Assembly (NCBI GenBank): GCA_001464035.1
Contig: LNEC01000022.1
Coordinates: 1 to 64,000 of the forward strand
Direction: 5' to 3'
Origin: Bradyrhizobiaceae bacterium Ga0074131
Lineage (GTDB): Bacteria > Pseudomonadota > Alphaproteobacteria > Rhizobiales > Xanthobacteraceae
Length of the DNA: 64,000 bases
A model generated the notes under the pieces. It saw only the letters and a program-made list of their open reading frames with translations, was not told where the DNA came from and did no database searches. Positions 54,683-63,666 of the stretch are shown in pieces; the stretch's first letter is position 1; every line of letters begins with the position of its first letter. The position numbers were made by a program, and so were the translations under genes.

Positions 54683-56158
54683 CTACCTCATCGCCCCAAA
54701 GCGGCTGTCGAACGAGTTCGCCGGCACGATCGGCTGCGAACCGGCGACAAGGCCGTCTTTCGCGGCGGGTGCCGGTGAATCCGAAAGCGACGGTTTCAGC
54801 GGCGGCTTGGCCGCGCTGGCCTGCTTGGTGTCGACCGGTTTCGGCGCGACCGCGGCTTTCGATGCCGAGGCGTCGGGGCGTGTCGGTTCGTTCCGCTTGG
54901 CCTCGATGACCTTGGGCTTGGCGGGTGTCGTTGCGGTCGTATCCGCTCCGCCGAGGCCGACCTTGCGGGCCAGACTGGAGAAGAACCCGTCGGATTTTTC
55001 GGGCTTCTCGGCCGGCGCCGCGGACGCCACGCGGGTTGCGGGAGCCGGGGCCTGGGCCGGCGCCGCCATTGACGCTGCCAACGGCTCGCTGGGGGACGAC
55101 ACGGGTCCGCGCGGCGGAATGACGTGGGCTGGAATGGTGCCGGGCGCGCGGGACAGGGCCGCGAGCGACAGCCCCTGGCCCTCGCCGCCTTCCGACAGGC
55201 CGGTCGAGCCCTCGGGCAGCTTGGCGGCGAACACCCGGTGCATGCCGCCGTCGATGCCGGTATTGGCCCGGGCGACCGGGGTTCCCTTCGAAATCAGTTT
55301 GGCGGTTTCGACCTGATCCTGCTGCTGCTTTTCGCGAACGGCATCGGCAATGTCCTCGGAAATCGCATAGACGGGGCATTTCGCCGACGCCTCGAACACT
55401 GGATCCCGCTTGGCATCCGGCGTCTTGATGGCGTCGAACACGTATTTCTGCTCGCAGAAATCGACCTTCGGCTCCTGCCGCGTCACCTCGAAATGATCCC
55501 AACCCTGCTTGATCATTTTCCAGAACGGCATGTTCGGGTTGTTGCGATGTTTCGCCATGTTGATCGGCGTCATCTTGAACGGATAGGCCTGCAGCTGGAA
55601 CGCACGCTGGCCGCCGAAGAAGGATTCCCGTCCCAGCGAATAGATTTCCGCGATCTGTTCGTCGGTCATGGCGTAGCAGCCGCGCGACGAGCAGTCGCCA
55701 TGTACCATCAGCTGAGAGCCGGTGCGTCCGAGCGCCCTGTCGAAGGCGTTGGGGTAGCCGGTGTTGAACGACAGGTAGAACGACGATTGCGGGTTCATCT
55801 GCGCCGGGCTGATGGAGTAGAAGCCTTCCGGCGCCTGGCGGTCGCCTTCCTTGACCTTGGGTCCGAGATCGCCGGACCAGCGGCAGATCGGATAGGTCTT
55901 CAGCAGCGCAAAGCGGCCGGAGCGGTTCTGCTTCCAGATCTCGAGTTCGGCTTCCTGCTTGAATATCCGGACCAGCATCGGCGACTGCAGATCCATATCC
56001 TTAGCCGTCATGTCGGCAATCAGCTTCGGCGGCACCGGCTGGTTGGCCTTGGCGTTATTCGCCAGCGAGATTTGGTCGCTGTTGCAGCCGGCCAGCACCG
56101 CACCGGCCGCGAGCGCGGCCGAGGTGATGAGCGCGCGAACCAGCGAGCGATAAATCAA
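54683..56158 (-). CDS. L,D-transpeptidase-family (YkuD) lipoprotein
   Basis: A 491-residue lipoprotein with lipobox LAGC at Cys25, so it is anchored in a membrane facing the periplasm. The YkuD domain (about 60-200) has the catalytic motif HGDCSSRGC (His153 to Cys161), which cross-links peptidoglycan or attaches proteins to it. A large Ala/Pro/Lys-rich disordered tail follows (about 290-491). TTG 56158 is chosen because GGAG lies seven bases before it and it gives a classic signal; GTG 56173 is the alternative. Confidence 0.88.
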   Translation of the reverse strand: MIYRSLVRALITSAALAAGAVLAGCNSDQISLANNAKANQPVPPKLIADMTAKDMDLQSPMLVRIFKQEAELEIWKQNRSGRFALLKTYPICRWSGDLGPKVKEGDRQAPEGFYSISPAQMNPQSSFYLSFNTGYPNAFDRALGRTGSQLMVHGDCSSRGCYAMTDEQIAEIYSLGRESFFGGQRAFQLQAYPFKMTPINMAKHRNNPNMPFWKMIKQGWDHFEVTRQEPKVDFCEQKYVFDAIKTPDAKRDPVFEASAKCPVYAISEDIADAVREKQQQDQVETAKLISKGTPVARANTGIDGGMHRVFAAKLPEGSTGLSEGGEGQGLSLAALSRAPGTIPAHVIPPRGPVSSPSEPLAASMAAPAQAPAPATRVASAAPAEKPEKSDGFFSSLARKVGLGGADTTATTPAKPKVIEAKRNEPTRPDASASKAAVAPKPVDTKQASAAKPPLKPSLSDSPAPAAKDGLVAGSQPIVPANSFDSRFGAMR

Positions 56159-56433
56159 TGCAAAGCTCCACACCCCAAGGGCAATTTTACGCGCAAATCC
56201 CGCACCCCAAACATAGCGTACATGCCCTGAAGCTACTGTTTAAAATACTACCCTTCGGGTCCCCTGGTCGCAAGCCGAGCAAGGCCTCCCGGAGGGTTCC
56301 CCGTCAGGCATGGTCAACAGCGGTTAAATATCCATGTCTGGGCCTAATTGCGGCCAAAAGCGGCCGATTCTCAAAAAAGCCTTACGTCAACGGTTGGGAC
56401 GTCCGCGGCGGGCTGTCCGCTGGAAACGCGGTT

Positions 56434-57396
56434 TCAGGCCAGCTTGCGGCCGATATCGAGAAATTTCTGCCGGCGCTGGTTGCGAATCATGTCGGGGTCG
56501 AGGTTGCGCAGGTCGTTCAGCGCCTGCTCGATCGCATCGCCGGTGGTGGCGATCATGGCGGCGGCATCGCGATGCGCACCGCCGGCGGGTTCCTTTAGAA
56601 TCGAGTCGATTACCCCGAAACGCAGCATGTCCTGCGCCGTGATCTTCATGCTGGTCGCCGCTTCCTGCGCCTTGGTGCCGTCGCGCCACAGGATCGAGGA
56701 CGCTGCCTCGGGCGAGATCACGCTGTAGATGGCGTGCTCGAACATCAGCACGCGGTTGGCCGTCGTGATCGCAATGGCGCCGCCCGACATGCCTTCGCCG
56801 GTGATGATCGCGACATTGGGCACCCCAAGCGACAGGCATGCGTCGGTTGAACGCGCGATCGCCTCGGCCTGTCCGCGCTCCTCGGCGCCGATGCCGGGAT
56901 AGGCGCCGGCGGAATCGACGATCGACAGCACGGGAATGCCGAACCGGTCGGCCATCTCCATCAGCCGGACCGCCTTGCGGTAGCCCTCGGGGCGCGCCAT
57001 GCCGAAATTATGCTTGATGCGGGATTCGGTGGTGGCGCCCTTTTCCTGGCCGATCACGCAGATGCTCTCGCCGCGGAAGCGGCCGAACCCGCCCACCAGC
57101 GCTTCATCCTCGCCGAACTTGCGATCGCCCGCGAGCGGGGTGAATTCGGAAAGCAGTGCATTGATGAAATCGGTCAGATGCGGGCGCTGCGGATGTCGCG
57201 CCACCAGGGTCTTCTGCCACGGCGTCAGGTTGGCGTAGAGGTCGCTGAGCGCCTGGGCGGCCTTCTCCTCGATCCGCGAGATTTCCTCGCCGATATCGCT
57301 GCCGGTGGCCGCGAGCGCGCGCAGTTCGTCGATCTTGGAATCGAGTTCGGCGACGGGCTTTTCGAAGTCGAGGTAGCTGCGCATGTGATCCGGCAT
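56434..57396 (-). CDS. accA: Acetyl-CoA carboxylase carboxyltransferase alpha subunit
   Basis: A 320-residue subunit of the enzyme that makes malonyl-CoA for fatty acids. The N-terminal coiled coil (MRSYLDFEKPVAELDSKIDEL) and the crotonase-type core (GGFGRFRGESICVIGQEKG, DSAGAYPGIGAEERGQAEAIA, ISPEAASSILWRD) are in place. One change stands out: the glycine-rich motif usually written GEGGSGGA reads GEGMSGGA, with Met203 for glycine. ATG 57396 is used, with a TTG three bases earlier and another ATG at 57384 possible. It is a single gene; accD is not in the window. Confidence 0.95.
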   Translation of the reverse strand: MPDHMRSYLDFEKPVAELDSKIDELRALAATGSDIGEEISRIEEKAAQALSDLYANLTPWQKTLVARHPQRPHLTDFINALLSEFTPLAGDRKFGEDEALVGGFGRFRGESICVIGQEKGATTESRIKHNFGMARPEGYRKAVRLMEMADRFGIPVLSIVDSAGAYPGIGAEERGQAEAIARSTDACLSLGVPNVAIITGEGMSGGAIAITTANRVLMFEHAIYSVISPEAASSILWRDGTKAQEAATSMKITAQDMLRFGVIDSILKEPAGGAHRDAAAMIATTGDAIEQALNDLRNLDPDMIRNQRRQKFLDIGRKLA

Positions 57397-57591
57397 CAAA
57401 TCAATATAAGGACGAAGCTGCGTGGACGCGAAGCGTTTCAGGGTTGCGTGAAGAAGATTCGCAATTTCAATCGTTTAGCGTTCAAACCAACGCCGATCGG
57501 GGTCGTTTCGCTTGGACGCGCAAGGGGGTCGCGGGCGGGAGTCGCTGTTTCGGGGGAGAAACCGCCGAAGTCAAGGCGGCAAAGCGCGACG

Positions 57592-58548
57592 CTACTTTTC
57601 CGCCAGCGGATGCAGGTCGCGCACCAGGCTCTTCAGCCGCTCCTCCACCACATGGGTGTAGATCTGCGTGGTCGAGATGTCGGTATGGCCGAGCAGCGTC
57701 TGCACGATGCGCAGGTCGGCGCCGTTGTGCAGCAGATGGCTCGCGAAGGCGTGACGCAGGACGTGCGGAGAGACCAGCCGCGGCGCCAGGCCGGCCGCTG
57801 CCGCGAGTTGCTTAAGGTCGCGGGCGAAATGCTGCCGCGTCAGATGTCCGCTCGCGCCGAACGAGGGGAACAGCCATTTCGAGGCCGCGGCGTTTTTCTG
57901 CTTCTCCGTCTTCAGCGCTTCCATCGCCTGGAGGTAATCGGCCATCGCCTGCCGCGACGCCTCGTTCAGCGGCACCAGCCGCTCCTTGTCGCCCTTGCCG
58001 CGCACCACGATCATGCGGGCGTCGCGCCGCGCCGCCGAGCGCGGCAACGTCACCAGTTCCGATACCCGCAAGCCGGTAGCGTAGAGCACCTCCAGCAGGC
58101 AGTAGAACCGCAGCGCGCGAAGCCGCTGTAGCGCAGAGGTTTCCGGAAGCCCGGTTAACGCCCTGGCCTGCACCAGCAGGCGATCGACGTCGGCGATCGA
58201 CAGCACCTTCGGCAGGCCGCGGCCGCGTTTCGGACCGGACAGGATGGCGGCGGGATCGTCGCTGCGCATCCGCTCGTTGAGCAGGAAGCGAAACAGATGC
58301 CGCAGCGCCGACAGCCGGCGCGCCACGCTCGACGACTTGAAGCCGCGTGCATCGAGGTCGGCCAGATAGTCCCGCAATGCCTCGGTTTCGACATCGGCAA
58401 AGCCCTTGCCGCTGCCGGCCAGGAAGCCCTGGAAATCCGTGAGGTCGCGGCGATAGGCGTCGAGCGTATTGTCGCCTGCGCCCTGTTCCGCCGCGAGCAT
58501 GTCGAGGAACAGATTGATCAGTTTGGCATCGGAGGTTTTGGAGCGCAT
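57592..58548 (-). CDS. xerD: Tyrosine site-specific recombinase XerD
   Basis: A 318-residue recombinase that, with XerC, resolves chromosome dimers at dif. The N-terminal SAM-like core-binding domain (about 5-95) precedes the catalytic domain with Arg161 (TGLRVSEL), Lys186 (GKGDKER), His262 and Arg265 (SPHVLRHAFASHLL), His288 (LLGHTDISTTQIYTHV) and nucleophile Tyr297. It is a housekeeping type, not a phage integrase: no attachment site or mobile gene is near. GGAG stands before ATG 58548. Confidence 0.94.
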   Translation of the reverse strand: MRSKTSDAKLINLFLDMLAAEQGAGDNTLDAYRRDLTDFQGFLAGSGKGFADVETEALRDYLADLDARGFKSSSVARRLSALRHLFRFLLNERMRSDDPAAILSGPKRGRGLPKVLSIADVDRLLVQARALTGLPETSALQRLRALRFYCLLEVLYATGLRVSELVTLPRSAARRDARMIVVRGKGDKERLVPLNEASRQAMADYLQAMEALKTEKQKNAAASKWLFPSFGASGHLTRQHFARDLKQLAAAAGLAPRLVSPHVLRHAFASHLLHNGADLRIVQTLLGHTDISTTQIYTHVVEERLKSLVRDLHPLAEK

Positions 58549-58563
58549 CGGCCGACCTTGCTC

Positions 58564-58710
58564 CTATCTCTTGAGAAACCTGTCAGCGGGGATGGTGACG
58601 GTCATTTCCCGCGGTTTCGGATTGACGAAATTCGCCAGCGCGAAAATCGCGCCATAGACGATTCCGCCGAGCACGGCGACCACCGTCAGAAAGCGGAACA
58701 GGCTGGGCAT
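58564..58710 (-). CDS. 48-residue conserved membrane protein
   Basis: A small frame starting MPSLFRFLTVVAVLGGIVYG, with one membrane helix (about 6-29), then NPKPREMTVTIPADRFLKR. Homologues with the same REMTVTIPxDRF tail are, as I recall, conserved upstream of xerD in Rhizobiales, which is why I call it real. GAGGCT precedes ATG 58710 by about seven bases, and its stop is 15 bases before xerD, so it is co-transcribed. Function unknown. Confidence 0.8.
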   Translation of the reverse strand: MPSLFRFLTVVAVLGGIVYGAIFALANFVNPKPREMTVTIPADRFLKR

Positions 58711-58866
58711 CAGCGAGCCTCAGGCGGCGAATTAACCATTGAATTCATCGGGGGTCCGACTACCAACATGTTCGCCCCTCCGTTGCAAGACTCTCTGGCA
58801 ACGGTGTCGGCGGGGGTAGTATAGGTGGCGCGGAACGCCGCCATCCGCGGCGAGCAGAGCAATTTG

Positions 58867-59493
58867 ATGCCCGAGACAGCCCCACCGGCCGGCGCCAGCA
58901 CCTCCCAGGAGGCCGAGATCATTTCGGCGCTGGGAACGCGCGCGATCGTGCTGGTCGGCATGATGGGGGCCGGCAAGTCCACCATCGGACGGCGGCTGTC
59001 GGCGCGGCTGCATTTGCCATTCCTCGACGCCGATACCGAGATCGAGGCGGCCGCCGGGATGTCGATCCCCGACATCTTCGAATCCCATGGCGAACCGCAT
59101 TTCCGCGATGGCGAGGCGAGGGTGATCGCGCGCCTGCTCGATGGCGGTCCCGCCGTGATCGCCACCGGTGGCGGTGCGTTCATGCGCGACGAAACGCGCT
59201 GCCGGATCCGCGACAGGGCAGTCTCGATCTGGCTGAAGGCCGATGCCGATACCATCTTAAAGCGCGTCAAGCGCCGTGCCGATCGGCCGTTGCTGCAGAC
59301 CGCGGATCCAGCCGCGACCATCGCGCGGCTGGTCGAGGAGCGCGAGCCCGCCTATCAGGACGCCGATCTGACCGTCTGGTCGCGCGACGTGCCGCACGAA
59401 AAAATCGTCGACGAGTGTATCGATGCCTTGCATGCCCGGTTATGCGGCGAACGCACCAGGCAGCCATCCAGCGCAGTGCGTGCCACACCATGA
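58867..59493 (+). CDS. aroK: Shikimate kinase
   Basis: A 208-residue P-loop kinase that phosphorylates shikimate. Walker A GMMGAGKST is at 31-39. The shikimate-binding parts are LDADTEIEAAAGMSIPDIF, FRDGE and ATGGGAFM; the lid has RRADRPLL. An N-terminal extension of about 22 residues is usual in this group. ATG 58867 is chosen; a GTG at 58825 would lengthen it by 14 residues. Its stop overlaps the aroB start (ATGA), so both shikimate-pathway steps are made together. Confidence 0.94.
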   Translation: MPETAPPAGASTSQEAEIISALGTRAIVLVGMMGAGKSTIGRRLSARLHLPFLDADTEIEAAAGMSIPDIFESHGEPHFRDGEARVIARLLDGGPAVIATGGGAFMRDETRCRIRDRAVSIWLKADADTILKRVKRRADRPLLQTADPAATIARLVEEREPAYQDADLTVWSRDVPHEKIVDECIDALHARLCGERTRQPSSAVRATP

Positions 59494-60638
59494 CCGTCAC
59501 GCTGAAGCATTCCGATTCCGTAACTGTCGATGTGGCGCTCGGCGACCGCGGCTATGACATCGTCATCGGCCGAGATGTGCTGCGATCGCTGGGCGGACGC
59601 GTCGCCGCGCTGCGGCCGGGCGTCCGTACCGCCATCGTGACCGACCGCAATGTCGCCAGGCACTGGCTGGAGGCAACCGAAGCCTCGCTGTCGGAGGCCG
59701 GCATCGCCTCGTCGCGGATCGTGGTCGACGAGGGCGAGGGCTCGAAAACCTATGCCGGCCTCGCGCAGGTCTCGGAGGCGCTGATCGAGGCGAAGATCGA
59801 GCGCAACGACCTGGTGATCGCGCTCGGCGGCGGCGTGGTCGGCGATCTCGCCGGCTTCGCGGCGGCGATCCTGCGTCGGGGCGTCGATTTCGTGCAGGTG
59901 CCGACCTCGCTGCTGGCGCAGGTCGACTCTTCGGTCGGCGGCAAGACCGGGATCAATTCGCCGCAGGGCAAGAACCTGCTCGGCGCGTTTCACCAGCCGG
60001 TGCTGGTGGTCGCCGACACCGCGGTGCTCGACACGCTGTCGCCGCGCCAGTTCCGCGCCGGCTATGCCGAGGTCGCCAAATATGGCGTGCTCGGCGACGA
60101 AGCGTTCTTCGCCTGGCTGGAGGCCAATCACGCCGATATTTTCAGGGGCGGCGCCGCGCGCGAGCACGCCATCGCGGCCTCCTGTCGCGCCAAGGCCGCG
60201 ATCGTTTCGCGCGACGAACGCGAAGCCGGCGAGCGGGCGCTGCTCAATCTCGGTCACACTTTCGGTCATGCGCTGGAGGCGGCGACCGGCTTTTCCGACC
60301 GGCTATTCCACGGCGAAGGCGTTGCCATAGGCATGACCTTGGCCGCGGAATTTTCGGCGCAACTCGGGATGATTTCCGAATCAGACGCGGCGCGCGTAAA
60401 GCATCACCTTGCCGAAGTGGGCCTGCCGACCCATTTGCAGGATATCGGCGGATTTGCCCAGGAGGGGCTCGCCGATGCCGATGCGCTGATGGCGCTGATG
60501 GCGCAGGACAAGAAGGTCAAGCGCGGCCGGCTCACCTTCATCCTGCTCGAGGCGGTCGGCCGCGCCGTGATCGCCAACGACGTCGAGCCTTCGCGGGTTC
60601 GCGAATTTCTGGCCGAAAGACTCGCGCGTAAATCTTGA
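59490..60638 (+). CDS. aroB: 3-dehydroquinate synthase
   Basis: A 382-residue NAD- and metal-dependent enzyme that closes DAHP to 3-dehydroquinate. The nucleotide site is GGGVVGDLAGFAAA; VPTSLLAQVDSSVGGKTGIN binds substrate. Metal ligands come from the Glu in YAEVAKYG, the His in NLGHTFGHALE and the His in FHGEGVAIGM. ATG 59490 overlaps the aroK stop. The next gene starts 46 bases later, completing the aroK-aroB-CorC order seen across Rhizobiales. Confidence 0.96.
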   Translation: MTVTLKHSDSVTVDVALGDRGYDIVIGRDVLRSLGGRVAALRPGVRTAIVTDRNVARHWLEATEASLSEAGIASSRIVVDEGEGSKTYAGLAQVSEALIEAKIERNDLVIALGGGVVGDLAGFAAAILRRGVDFVQVPTSLLAQVDSSVGGKTGINSPQGKNLLGAFHQPVLVVADTAVLDTLSPRQFRAGYAEVAKYGVLGDEAFFAWLEANHADIFRGGAAREHAIAASCRAKAAIVSRDEREAGERALLNLGHTFGHALEAATGFSDRLFHGEGVAIGMTLAAEFSAQLGMISESDAARVKHHLAEVGLPTHLQDIGGFAQEGLADADALMALMAQDKKVKRGRLTFILLEAVGRAVIANDVEPSRVREFLAERLARKS

Positions 60639-60684
60639 TTCAACCCGACCGTTTCGGGCCCGACACCGGCCTCACAGGACAGCA

Positions 60685-62037
60685 ATGACCGCGACGATCG
60701 TCAATCTGCTGATTGCAGTCTTCCTGCTCGCGGCCAACGCATTCTACGTTGCCGCGGAGTTCGCGCTGGTGAAGAGCCGGGGCTTTCGCATCAACGCGAT
60801 GGCGGAGCAGAATCGCTTCGGCGGGCGGCTCCTGCAGCAAATGATGGGAAATATCGAAGCCTATCTGGCGTGTTGCCAGCTCGGCATCACGATGGCCTCG
60901 CTCGGCCTTGGCTGGGTGGGCGAACCGACGGTTTCGGGGCTGTTGGAGCCGGTCTTGATCCCACTCGGGATGTCCGACTCGGCTCGTCATTTCACCTCGT
61001 TTCTGGTCGGTTTTCTGGTGTTCTCCTCCCTCCATATCGTGATCGGGGAACAGGTGCCGAAGACCCTGGCCATTCGGGAACCGGTGCCGGTCTCGCAATG
61101 GATCGCCTATCCGCTCTATGTTTCCTTCCTCGTGTTTTACCCCTTGAACTGGCTGCTCAACGCGGCCTCCCGCGCCATCCTGCAGATGCTGGGCGTCCGG
61201 GAGAGTTCGCAGCATGAAATCCTCACCGATATCGAGATCCGGGGACTGGTGGAGATATCGGCCGAGCATGGCGAGATGGAACAGGGCGAGGCCGAATACA
61301 TCCAGAACGTTTTCCGCTTTGGCGAATTGCAGGTTTCCGACGTGATGGTTCATCGCACCGAGATGGTGATGCTCAACGCCGACCTTCCGGCCGAAGAACT
61401 GGTGCGTGAGGTGCTGGCTACCGAATACACGCGAATTCCGCTGTGGCGCGACAAGCCGGAAAATATCATCGGCGTGCTGCACGCCAAGGATCTGCTGCGG
61501 GCGATCCGCGCCGCCGACGGCGACACCACCAGGATTGATGTCGCGGCTATCGCGCTGCCACCGTGGTTCGTGCCGGAGATGCGCCCTGTCGCCGATCAGT
61601 TGAAAGCCTTTCGCCGCCGCAAGACCCACTTCGCGCTGGTGGTCGACGAATACGGCGAAGTCGAAGGCATGGTGACGCTGGAGGACATCCTGGAGGAAAT
61701 TGTCGGCGACATTTCCGACGAGCACGATGTGGTGGTGGCCGGGGTCCGCGCCCAGCCCGATGGCTCGGTGGTGGTCGACGGCTCGGTGCCGATCCGCGAT
61801 CTCAACCGTGCGATGAACTGGCACTTGCCCGACGAAGAGGCCACCACCGTCGCCGGCCTTGTGATTCACGAGGCGCGTTCGATCCCGGAGCGCGGCCAGA
61901 GTTTCACCTTCCACGGCTTCCGGTTCCGGGTGCTGCGCCGCGAGCGCAACCGCATCACGGCGCTTCGGATCGTCCCGGTGCCGCGCGAGGCCGAGGTCGA
62001 GGAAAGAAAGCCGAAGCGGGCCGGTACGTCGTTTTAG
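60685..62037 (+). CDS. CorC/HlyC (hemolysin-type) CBS-domain membrane protein
   Basis: A 450-residue membrane protein. The CNNM/DUF21 domain (about 1-185, four helices, with LLAANAFYVAAEFALVKSR) is followed by two CBS domains (about 210-330; VSDVMVHRTEMVML and HFALVVDEYGEVEGMVTLEDILEEIVGDI) and a CorC/HlyC domain (about 345-430). Homologues move or sense magnesium and cobalt; the name hemolysin is historical. AGGA precedes ATG 60685. It is probably read with aroK-aroB. Transport activity here is inferred from family. Confidence 0.92.
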   Translation: MTATIVNLLIAVFLLAANAFYVAAEFALVKSRGFRINAMAEQNRFGGRLLQQMMGNIEAYLACCQLGITMASLGLGWVGEPTVSGLLEPVLIPLGMSDSARHFTSFLVGFLVFSSLHIVIGEQVPKTLAIREPVPVSQWIAYPLYVSFLVFYPLNWLLNAASRAILQMLGVRESSQHEILTDIEIRGLVEISAEHGEMEQGEAEYIQNVFRFGELQVSDVMVHRTEMVMLNADLPAEELVREVLATEYTRIPLWRDKPENIIGVLHAKDLLRAIRAADGDTTRIDVAAIALPPWFVPEMRPVADQLKAFRRRKTHFALVVDEYGEVEGMVTLEDILEEIVGDISDEHDVVVAGVRAQPDGSVVVDGSVPIRDLNRAMNWHLPDEEATTVAGLVIHEARSIPERGQSFTFHGFRFRVLRRERNRITALRIVPVPREAEVEERKPKRAGTSF

Positions 62038-62040
62038 GTT

Positions 62041-62592
62041 CTACGCTTCCCCTCCGCTAGGGGTAAAAGAATCTCGGCGCACGTATCGGAGCGCTGAGGC
62101 GAGCAATTCTTCGGGCGCATCGGTCGACGTATCCAGAATCAATCGAGCGTCGGCCCAGCTTTCGTATTCAACCCGCCGTTGCTGCACCCGGGCCCATGTG
62201 ACCTCGGGCATGCCGACGATGCCTCGAATCCGTGTCTCGATCCGGTGGCGGTGAACCGCCTCATCGGCACAAACGCATTCGATGATCTTCAGATCGGCCC
62301 GGAATTTCCCGGCAAGATTTCGCCACGCCGCGCGTGGCGCCTCGACCGGATTGACGGCATCGACAATGACGGAATGCCCAAGACGCAGATGCTCGTCTGC
62401 CAGCGCGACCGCCACGTCATAGGCGGCGATGCCGGTTGATTGTTTCGAAAGGCCGCCTTGCCACATCGCCGCCTCGATCGGATCGACCGAAAACACCGGC
62501 ATCGACAGGGTACGGGACAGGCTCTCCGCCAGCGTACTCTTCCCGGAACCGGGGAGGCCGGATAAGACGATGAGCTGCATTGTCGTTGGCAT
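62041..62592 (-). CDS. P-loop kinase of AAA_33/Zeta-toxin-like type
   Basis: A 183-residue protein with Walker A GLPGSGKST, followed by FSVDPIEAAMWQ (the usual substrate Asp region), VIVDAVNPVEAPRAAW and RHRIETRIRG (arginine-rich lid). The layout is that of small ATP-dependent kinases that act on nucleotides, sugars or tRNA ends, and of Zeta toxins, but no epsilon antitoxin is beside it. ATG 62592 has AGGA eight bases ahead; ATG 62580 is an alternative. It is inserted, convergent, between the CorC-like gene and bolA. Substrate unknown. Confidence 0.8.
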   Translation of the reverse strand: MPTTMQLIVLSGLPGSGKSTLAESLSRTLSMPVFSVDPIEAAMWQGGLSKQSTGIAAYDVAVALADEHLRLGHSVIVDAVNPVEAPRAAWRNLAGKFRADLKIIECVCADEAVHRHRIETRIRGIVGMPEVTWARVQQRRVEYESWADARLILDTSTDAPEELLASALRYVRRDSFTPSGGEA

Positions 62593-62615
62593 CGCCTGTG
62601 TCCTGCCAAGGATGT

Positions 62616-62894
62616 TTATGCGCCCCCGGCTTCCCCCGGCGCCTGTGCCTTGATCGCCAGCGCGTGCAAGGAGCCGGCGAGTTCCGCCGCCAGCGCCGCA
62701 TTAATCATGCGGTGGCGTTCGATTCGGCTCTTCCCTTCGAATGCCGGCGACACAATATAGACTCTGAAATGCGTCTCGCCGCCCGGCCTGTGGCCGGCGT
62801 GCCCTTCATGCAGATGTGATTCGTCCGTTACGTCGAGGCTTTCCGGCGCGAAAGCTTCGCGCAACTTGTTCGTGATATTGTCCTTAGCGCTCAT
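62616..62894 (-). CDS. bolA: BolA-family protein
   Basis: A 92-residue protein of the BolA fold (KLREAFAPESLDVTDESHLHEGH, then THFRVYIVSPAFEGKSRIERHRMINAAL). BolA proteins bind monothiol glutaredoxins with a shared [2Fe-2S] cluster and influence iron use and envelope genes; conserved His in the SHxH loop and the HR pair are present. ATG 62894 is divergent from the J-domain gene across 109 bases, a pairing kept in Rhizobiales. Confidence 0.94.
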   Translation of the reverse strand: MSAKDNITNKLREAFAPESLDVTDESHLHEGHAGHRPGGETHFRVYIVSPAFEGKSRIERHRMINAALAAELAGSLHALAIKAQAPGEAGGA

Positions 62895-63003
62895 GGCGGG
62901 GCAATACGTCCGTGGCCGTGTTTCGTCAATGGTGCGTCAAGAGAGCGAGGGTTTCGCAATGTCAAGACTTGAAGCTTTTCGCATTGCGTTGTCATAGTCA
63001 GCC

Positions 63004-63666
63004 ATGCCGATTGATTCATCCAAATTCTTTGACAGCATTCGTATCAAGCCCAACAAGCTGAGCGCGAAGCAGCAGGCGGCCGCGCGCGAGGCTTCGGCCA
63101 TGTGCGAGTGGCCGGACTGCAAGAACAAGGGGCCGCACCGCGCGCCCAAGGGTCGGGCCAACGACAAGGAATACTGGCACTTCTGTCTCAATCATGTCCG
63201 CGAATACAACCAGTCCTACAACTTCTTTTCCGGCATGGCTGCCGATGCGGTCGCGCGCTACCAGAAGGATGCGCTGACCGGGCACCGTCCGACCTGGAAG
63301 ATGGGCGCCAATACCAGCGCCAAGAAGGGCAAGGGGAGCCCCGAGGCCGATCTGGAATCCGCTTCCGATCCGTTCAGCATGTTTTCGGAACTCAACGGTC
63401 GCGGCCGCTGGCGCCCGGGGCCCGGCGGCGCCGCCGGCGAGACCAAGGTCGAGACCAGGAAGATCTTCAACGCCGAGCGCAAGGCGCTCCAGGTGATGGG
63501 GCTCGGCCCCGAAGCAACGCTGGAAACCGTCAAGGCGAAATACAAGGCGCTGGTCAAGCAGCACCATCCCGACGCCAATGGCGGCGACCGCTCCACCGAG
63601 GATCGCCTGATCGAAATCATCAAGGCGTACAACTATCTCAAGACGGTGGTGCGCGGCGCGAGCTGA
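63004..63666 (+). CDS. J-domain (DnaJ-like) protein
   Basis: A 220-residue protein with a C-terminal J domain (about 155-215): FNAERKALQVMGLGPEATLETVKAKYKALVKQHHPDANGG, with the HPD signature that stimulates Hsp70. The N-terminal part has CEWPDCKNKGPHRAPKG and HFCLNHVREYNQSYNFF, with Cys and His suited to a zinc site. Class C co-chaperone; the partner Hsp70 client is unknown. Its last 29 bases overlap the end of the convergent DedA gene. Confidence 0.92.
   Translation: MPIDSSKFFDSIRIKPNKLSAKQQAAAREASAMCEWPDCKNKGPHRAPKGRANDKEYWHFCLNHVREYNQSYNFFSGMAADAVARYQKDALTGHRPTWKMGANTSAKKGKGSPEADLESASDPFSMFSELNGRGRWRPGPGGAAGETKVETRKIFNAERKALQVMGLGPEATLETVKAKYKALVKQHHPDANGGDRSTEDRLIEIIKAYNYLKTVVRGAS

Noticed and set aside
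57592..58548. XerD considered as a phage or island integrase
   Set aside because: Sequence and neighbours (small membrane gene, aroK-aroB) are those of the chromosomal XerD; no tRNA or attachment repeat is near.
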